This document shows positions 60,220 to 64,000 of a stretch of DNA of 64,000 nucleotides, one piece after another. A program made the translations under genes and the position numbers. Below the pieces are notes generated by a model. That model was not told the DNA's origin and searched no databases. It saw only the letters and a list, made by a program, of their open reading frames with translations. Every line of letters starts with the position of its first letter. Position 1 is the stretch's first letter. Source of the stretch: UBA7662 sp943369355 (GTDB taxonomy: Bacteria > Bacteroidota > Bacteroidia > UBA7662); NCBI GenBank assembly GCA_943369355.1, contig CALRMX020000001.1, forward strand, positions 496,001 through 560,000. The letters run 5' to 3'.

Positions 60220-60253
60220 CAAAAATAGCCGATTAAGAGGCTAATTCTATCAA
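60220..60253 (-). promoter_or_regulatory. promoter of the TPR lipoprotein-thrS operon
   Basis: On the minus strand TTG (60253-60251), 23 bases, then TATTTTTG (60227-60220). The leader to the ATG at 60194 is about 18 bases. It is the only promoter-like element I see upstream of thrS. Confidence 0.45.
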
Positions 60254-60263
60254 GAGATTTTAT

Positions 60264-61397
60264 ATGAAACGAAACATTACATTCATCGGACTTATCGCAC
60301 TCGTAGCGTTGTATAGTTCAAGTTATGCTCAAATCGCTCGTGAAGCTGAAGTAGACCCTGAAAGCGGTGAGGTTATTCCGGAGGCCGAAATGCTTCGAAG
60401 AATAGCGCCCTACCCCACAGAAAAACACTTATCTACGCTTGTTCAGTTAACTAATGGCGGAGACAATGCCGAGGCCTATTGGAGCTTTGATAGTAAAAAA
60501 TTGATCTTTCAGTCGAATTACGAACGTTGGGGTGTAGCCTGTGATCAAATTTTCATACTACCTGATTTGAATCGCTTTCACGCTTCTCCCCTGCGGGTAA
60601 GCACAGGGAAAGGCCGCACTACTTGCTCGTACTTTTTGAATGCTAATGAAGTTTTATATGCATCTACACATTTAGCAGGAGAGCAATGTCCTCCTCCACC
60701 CGCGCCCCGACCCGACAGAAAATACCTCTGGTCGATTGACACGAGTTACGACATCTTCGTTGCCAGTACACAAGGAGAATTACTTCGTCAACTAACCAAT
60801 TCACCGGGTTATGATGCAGAGGCTACCGTATCGCCAGACGGCAAAAAAATCGTTTTTACGAGCATGCGCAATGGCGATTTAGATTTGTACATCATGGATG
60901 CCGACGGCAGCAATGTGAAGCAGATCACCAATTTACTGGGATACGACGGAGGAGCGTTTTTTTCTCCCGATGGAAAAAAATTGATTTTCAGAGCTAGCCG
61001 ACCCAAAACCCCAGAAGCCATCAACGAATACAAAAAGCTGCTGAATGAAGGCTTGGTAGCTCCTACCGAAATGGAGTTGTTTGTAGTAGATATCGATGGC
61101 AAAAACCTCAAACAAATAACAAAACTGGGCAAAGCCAATTGGGCACCTTACTTTCACCCCGATGGGAAACGTATCATCTTCTCGAGTAACCACCATACAC
61201 AAAGAGGTTTCCCGTTCAATTTATTTATGATTAACCTGGATGGTACAGGTCTCAAACAAATTACTTTCGACCCTACTTTCGACAGTTTTCCGATGTTTTC
61301 GCCAGATGGTAAAAAATTGGTGTTCAGTTCTAACCGAGAAAACGGCGGCACACGCGACACCAACATATTCGTGACCGACTGGATAGAAAAACCCTAA
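60264..61397 (+). CDS. exported TolB-like PD40 beta-propeller protein
   Basis: A 377-residue exported protein. A signal peptide (IGLIALVALYSSSYAQ) precedes PD40/WD40-like repeats with the pattern SPDGKKIVFTSMRNGDLDLY, SPDGKKLIFRASRP, HPDGKRIIFSSNHH and SPDGKKLVFSSNRENGGTRD. This is the TolB-type six-bladed propeller fold. The Pro- and Cys-containing loop GEQCPPPPAPRPDRKY is unusual and may be a blade insertion. No Tol or Pal gene is nearby, so a binding or surface role is all that can be inferred. Confidence 0.85.
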   Translation: MKRNITFIGLIALVALYSSSYAQIAREAEVDPESGEVIPEAEMLRRIAPYPTEKHLSTLVQLTNGGDNAEAYWSFDSKKLIFQSNYERWGVACDQIFILPDLNRFHASPLRVSTGKGRTTCSYFLNANEVLYASTHLAGEQCPPPPAPRPDRKYLWSIDTSYDIFVASTQGELLRQLTNSPGYDAEATVSPDGKKIVFTSMRNGDLDLYIMDADGSNVKQITNLLGYDGGAFFSPDGKKLIFRASRPKTPEAINEYKKLLNEGLVAPTEMELFVVDIDGKNLKQITKLGKANWAPYFHPDGKRIIFSSNHHTQRGFPFNLFMINLDGTGLKQITFDPTFDSFPMFSPDGKKLVFSSNRENGGTRDTNIFVTDWIEKP

Positions 61398-61405
61398 GCT
61401 GAATC

Positions 61406-61435
61406 AAAAGCTGGCAAAATGCCAGCTTTTTTATT
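61406..61435 (+). terminator. terminator after the PD40 gene
   Basis: AAAAGCTGGC (61406-61415), loop AAAAT, GCCAGCTTTT (61421-61430) and further T bases. It begins eight bases after the stop. Confidence 0.9.
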
Positions 61436-61453
61436 TACCGAACAGGATAAAAG

Positions 61454-61484
61454 TTGACAAAATAGTCCGATTTTGATAGCTTTG
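61454..61484 (+). promoter_or_regulatory. promoter of hmgA-hpd
   Basis: TTG (61454-61456, in TTGACA), 20 bases, then TAGCTTTG (61477-61484), close to the TTG-N19-TAnnTTTG consensus. The leader to the ATG at 61504 is about 15 bases. Confidence 0.68.
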
Positions 61485-61503
61485 TTCAAATCAAGTTGAT
61501 GCT

Positions 61504-62676
61504 ATGCCCATTTACCACAAACTGGGAAAAATCCCTCGAAAAAGGCATATACAGTTCCGAAAGCCTGATAACGAATTGTATTACGAACAGTTATTTGGTA
61601 CCGTGGGCTTCGACGGAATGTCGTCGCTAATGTACCATATCCATCGCCCAACCATTATTCGTGAACACGGGACTTCTGTTGATTTACGCCCCCAAATTGC
61701 CGTTGAGCATAACATTCTACCGCGGCGCATGCATGGTTTTAAACTTGCCCCGAAAGACGATTATCTCGAGAGTCGTACTCCCTTGTTTGTTAACAAAGAT
61801 GTGATTTTCGGCCTGGCCGCACCTATTAACTCATTGAGGTCGTATTTCTACAAAAATGCCGACGCCGATGAACTGCTTTTTGTACACAAAGGAACCGGCA
61901 CGCTGCGAACTCAACTTGGCAATATACCATTCGAATACGGCGATTATTTGCTTATTCCACGGGGAATGATTTACCAAATAGATTTCGATACCACAGAAAC
62001 TCGTTTGTTGTATTTAGAAGCATTTAGCCCACTGTACACGCCAAAACGTTATCGGAACTGGTTTGGTCAGCTTTTAGAACACTCCCCTTTTTGTGAACGC
62101 GACTACAAAATGCCACAAGATCTCGAAACGCATGACGAGGTGGGCGATTTCACGGTGAAAGTAAAAAAGCAAGGAATACTACACTCAATTGTATACGCAA
62201 GTCACCCTTTCGATGTAGTTGGCTGGGATGGCTACAATTATCCATACGGCATAAGCATACACGATTTTGAGCCCATTACCGGCCGGATACATCAGCCACC
62301 TCCTGTACACCAAATGTTTGAAAACGCTGGGTTTGTGGTGTGTTCTTTTGCGCCCAGGTTGTACGATTATCATCCCTTATCAATCCCAGCGCCTTACAAT
62401 CACAGCAATATCGACAGTGAAGAAATATTGTACTATGTAGATGGCGATTTCATGAGCAGAAACGACATCGCACCCGGGCACATTACACTTCATCCGGGAG
62501 GCATTCCACACGGTCCACACCCAGGTGCCTATGAACGGAGTATCGGAAAAACATCTACCGAGGAACTTGCGGTCATGGTAGATACATTCAAACCACTTCA
62601 GCTCACCACCCAAGCAATGGGCATCGACGATGGGAAGTACTTCCGTTCATGGATGGAAGACAAGTACGAGAAATAA
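61504..62676 (+). CDS. hmgA: homogentisate 1,2-dioxygenase
   Basis: A 390-residue iron(II) dioxygenase opening the homogentisate ring to maleylacetoacetate in tyrosine catabolism. It shows GFDGMSSLMYHIHRPT, DELLFVHKGTGTLRTQLG and PRGMIYQIDF. The metal region is PAPYNHSNIDSEEILYYVDGD, with a Glu, and HPGGIPHGPHPGAYE with histidines. It is somewhat shorter than the roughly 430-residue proteobacterial enzyme, as in other Bacteroidota. hpd follows ten bases downstream. Confidence 0.92.
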   Translation: MPIYHKLGKIPRKRHIQFRKPDNELYYEQLFGTVGFDGMSSLMYHIHRPTIIREHGTSVDLRPQIAVEHNILPRRMHGFKLAPKDDYLESRTPLFVNKDVIFGLAAPINSLRSYFYKNADADELLFVHKGTGTLRTQLGNIPFEYGDYLLIPRGMIYQIDFDTTETRLLYLEAFSPLYTPKRYRNWFGQLLEHSPFCERDYKMPQDLETHDEVGDFTVKVKKQGILHSIVYASHPFDVVGWDGYNYPYGISIHDFEPITGRIHQPPPVHQMFENAGFVVCSFAPRLYDYHPLSIPAPYNHSNIDSEEILYYVDGDFMSRNDIAPGHITLHPGGIPHGPHPGAYERSIGKTSTEELAVMVDTFKPLQLTTQAMGIDDGKYFRSWMEDKYEK

Positions 62677-62686
62677 AAAAGGTCCT

Positions 62687-63811
62687 ATGGAAACATTAAC
62701 ACAACCTTCAAAAAGCCAACAAACCGACTTTTTACCCCTCAATGGTACCGACCACATTGAGTTTTATGTAGGGAATGCCAAACAGTCGGCCTATTATTAT
62801 CAAGCCGCCTTCGGGTTTAAGCTCGTGGCCTATGCCGGACCTGAAACCGGACTTCGCGACAGGGCGTCGTACGTATTGGAGCAAGGAAAAATTAGACTAG
62901 TACTCACTACTTCACTCGATCCTGAGTCGTACATCTCCGACCATGTCCGTCGACATGGCGATGGTGTGAAAGTATTGGCTTTATGGGTCGACGATGCGCG
63001 CAAGTCGTTTGAAGAAACGGTTAAACGAGGTGCAAAGCCCCACACAGAACCAACCGTCTTAAAAGACGCCCATGGGGAAGTAGTAACTGCCTCCATTCAT
63101 ACCTATGGAGAAACTATCCATACTTTCGTAGAAAGAAAAAATTACAAAGGCTTATTTATGCCGGGTTATGCCGAACCAAGCTGGTCGGCTCCCAGCGAAA
63201 GCTGTGGTTTTTTACACGTTGATCATTGCGTAGGGAATGTAGGTTGGGGCGAAATGAATCAGTGGGTTCAGTTTTACGAAGACGTCATGGGCTTCAAACT
63301 ATTGCTCACCTTCGACGACAAAGATATTTCTACGGAGTACTCAGCCTTAATGTCGAAGGTGGTATCGAATGGAAATGGGTATATCAAGTTTCCGATTAAT
63401 GAGCCAGCAGAGGGCAAAAAGAAGTCGCAGATAGAAGAATACATCGATTATTACCGAGGTCCTGGTGTTCAACACATTGCCATTGCTACAAACGATATTA
63501 TTCATACCGTATCTGAATTGAGAAGACGTGGTGTTGAATTCCTGGTTGTTCCACAATCGTATTACGATGACCTACTCGACCGTGTAGGTAAAATTGATGA
63601 GGATATAACCCCATTGAGGGAGCTAAACATTTTAGTAGACCGAGATGACGAAGGCTATTTGCTACAAATTTTCACTAAACCTGTAGAAGATCGTCCTACT
63701 TTGTTCTTCGAAATTATTCAAAGAAAAGGAGCAAAATCGTTCGGTAAAGGCAATTTTAAAGCGCTTTTCGAAAGCATCGAGCGAGAACAAGCCCGTCGAG
63801 GAAATCTATAG
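62687..63811 (+). CDS. hpd: 4-hydroxyphenylpyruvate dioxygenase
   Basis: A 374-residue iron enzyme converting 4-hydroxyphenylpyruvate to homogentisate, the substrate of the upstream enzyme. Two VOC-fold halves are seen: TDHIEFYVGNAKQSAYYYQA in the N-half, and LHVDHCVGNVGWGEMNQWV, GVQHIAIATNDII and LFFEIIQRKGAKSFGKGNF in the C-half. The iron ligands are the His of VDHCV, the His of VQHIA and the Glu of FFEII. The start is ATG 62687. Confidence 0.95.
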   Translation: METLTQPSKSQQTDFLPLNGTDHIEFYVGNAKQSAYYYQAAFGFKLVAYAGPETGLRDRASYVLEQGKIRLVLTTSLDPESYISDHVRRHGDGVKVLALWVDDARKSFEETVKRGAKPHTEPTVLKDAHGEVVTASIHTYGETIHTFVERKNYKGLFMPGYAEPSWSAPSESCGFLHVDHCVGNVGWGEMNQWVQFYEDVMGFKLLLTFDDKDISTEYSALMSKVVSNGNGYIKFPINEPAEGKKKSQIEEYIDYYRGPGVQHIAIATNDIIHTVSELRRRGVEFLVVPQSYYDDLLDRVGKIDEDITPLRELNILVDRDDEGYLLQIFTKPVEDRPTLFFEIIQRKGAKSFGKGNFKALFESIEREQARRGNL

Positions 63812-63836
63812 AAAACCATTCAGAAGAAGACGAAAT

Positions 63837-63863
63837 GAGGGGGCCTTTGGCCCCTTCTTTTTT
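63837..63863 (+). terminator. terminator of hmgA-hpd
   Basis: GAGGGGGCC (63837-63845), loop TTT and GGCCCCTTC (63849-63857) form a stem followed by six T. It lies 25 bases after the hpd stop. Confidence 0.88.
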
Positions 63864-64000
63864 AAGTACAAGTATAGACTGCTGTTAGCCCTGGCCAAAC
63901 CAATATCCAGAATGGGCTAAGGTTTAATCCTTGGGTGAGTAACACTGCCGTGGTTAAAAGAAAAAGCGGGTAAGTAAGCAGTAGTACTCCGAATAGTGCT
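63862..64000 (-). CDS. C-terminal end of a membrane protein (partial at window edge)
   Basis: The last 45 codons of a minus-strand gene whose start lies beyond the window. The frame reads ALFGVLLLTYPLFLLTTAV, then LLTQGLNLSPFWILVWPGL and ends TAVYTCT. Two hydrophobic stretches joined by a short loop look like the last membrane helices of a polytopic protein. The stop TAA (63864-63862) overlaps the T-run of the hpd terminator. The family cannot be named. Confidence 0.55.
   Translation of the reverse strand, partial: ALFGVLLLTYPLFLLTTAVLLTQGLNLSPFWILVWPGLTAVYTCT

Noticed and set aside
1..64000. Genomic island, prophage, CRISPR or biosynthetic gene cluster
   Set aside because: The content is core metabolism and translation with uniform codon style; no integrase, repeats in array, phage genes or large synthases were seen.

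Overview
The window is a chromosomal housekeeping segment of a Bacteroidota bacterium, most likely Flavobacteriia or a near relative; I cannot fix the genus. Four signs point there. Two secreted proteins end in type IX secretion sorting domains. Lineage-typical genes are present (DUF4295 beside rpmB-rpmG, BshC, DUF4139, DUF4159, delta-60 repeat and Omp28-like proteins). Promoters match the Bacteroidota pattern TTG-N(17-23)-TAnnTTTG, and Shine-Dalgarno sequences are mostly absent. There are about 60 genes, tightly packed with many ATGA, TAATG or TGATG junctions. No stretch over 300 bases lacks a gene; the longest gap is 25992-26224 (233 bases), where I see nothing codable. I recognised no tRNA, rRNA, CRISPR array, insertion sequence or prophage.

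Layout. 1-5703: sugar-phosphate isomerases (manA-like, pgi), divergent YraN, RF2 with its +1 frameshift, an aldehyde dehydrogenase and CsaA. 5704-9973: secreted proteins (delta-60 propeller with sorting domain, YHS protein, Omp28-like protein), then a palindrome-bearing divergent region and DoxX. 9996-13498: DinB-like, PaiB-like, GNAT, Crp/Fnr regulator, SirB1-like protein. 13548-25991: topA, two glycosyltransferases, CCA-adding enzyme, a pRiA4b ORF-3-like protein with an extremely acidic tail, miaA, rsmE, DUF4159, pyrD, mnmD, rarA.

26225-31860 is a six-gene operon: CcmE, CcmF-like, DUF2520 protein, KdsC-like phosphatase, UbiA-like prenyltransferase, Maf. 31862-41603: cytidine deaminase, saccharopine dehydrogenase-like protein, PEP carboxykinase, a small membrane protein, a DUF4139 protein, an OmpA-family protein, a cytosolic BtuF-like protein and a CBS-type PLP enzyme. 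41682-48872: two glycosyltransferases, amidase, NfeD-like protein, CTP synthase, YidC. 49011-54593: OB-fold protein and YceI facing bshC-rimO-ftsY and rpmB-rpmG-DUF4295. 54716-60194: ornithine aminotransferase, then the TPR lipoprotein-thrS-infC-rpmI-rplT operon. 60264-63811: a PD40 beta-propeller protein and the tyrosine-catabolic pair hmgA-hpd. A partial membrane protein gene runs off the right edge.

Much of the content serves translation: RF2, IF-3, L20, L28, L33, L35, ThrRS, MiaA, MnmD, RsmE, RimO and the CCA enzyme. The most distinctive signals are translational: the RF2 frameshift site, an ATC start for infC preceded by a strong SD-like sequence, and start codons four to six bases after a -7 box. 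Other notable items are a cysteine-type CcmE, paired palindromes between the Omp28-like and DoxX genes, and a lipoprotein gene heading the thrS operon. I did not find a convincing new defence, mobile or biosynthetic system.
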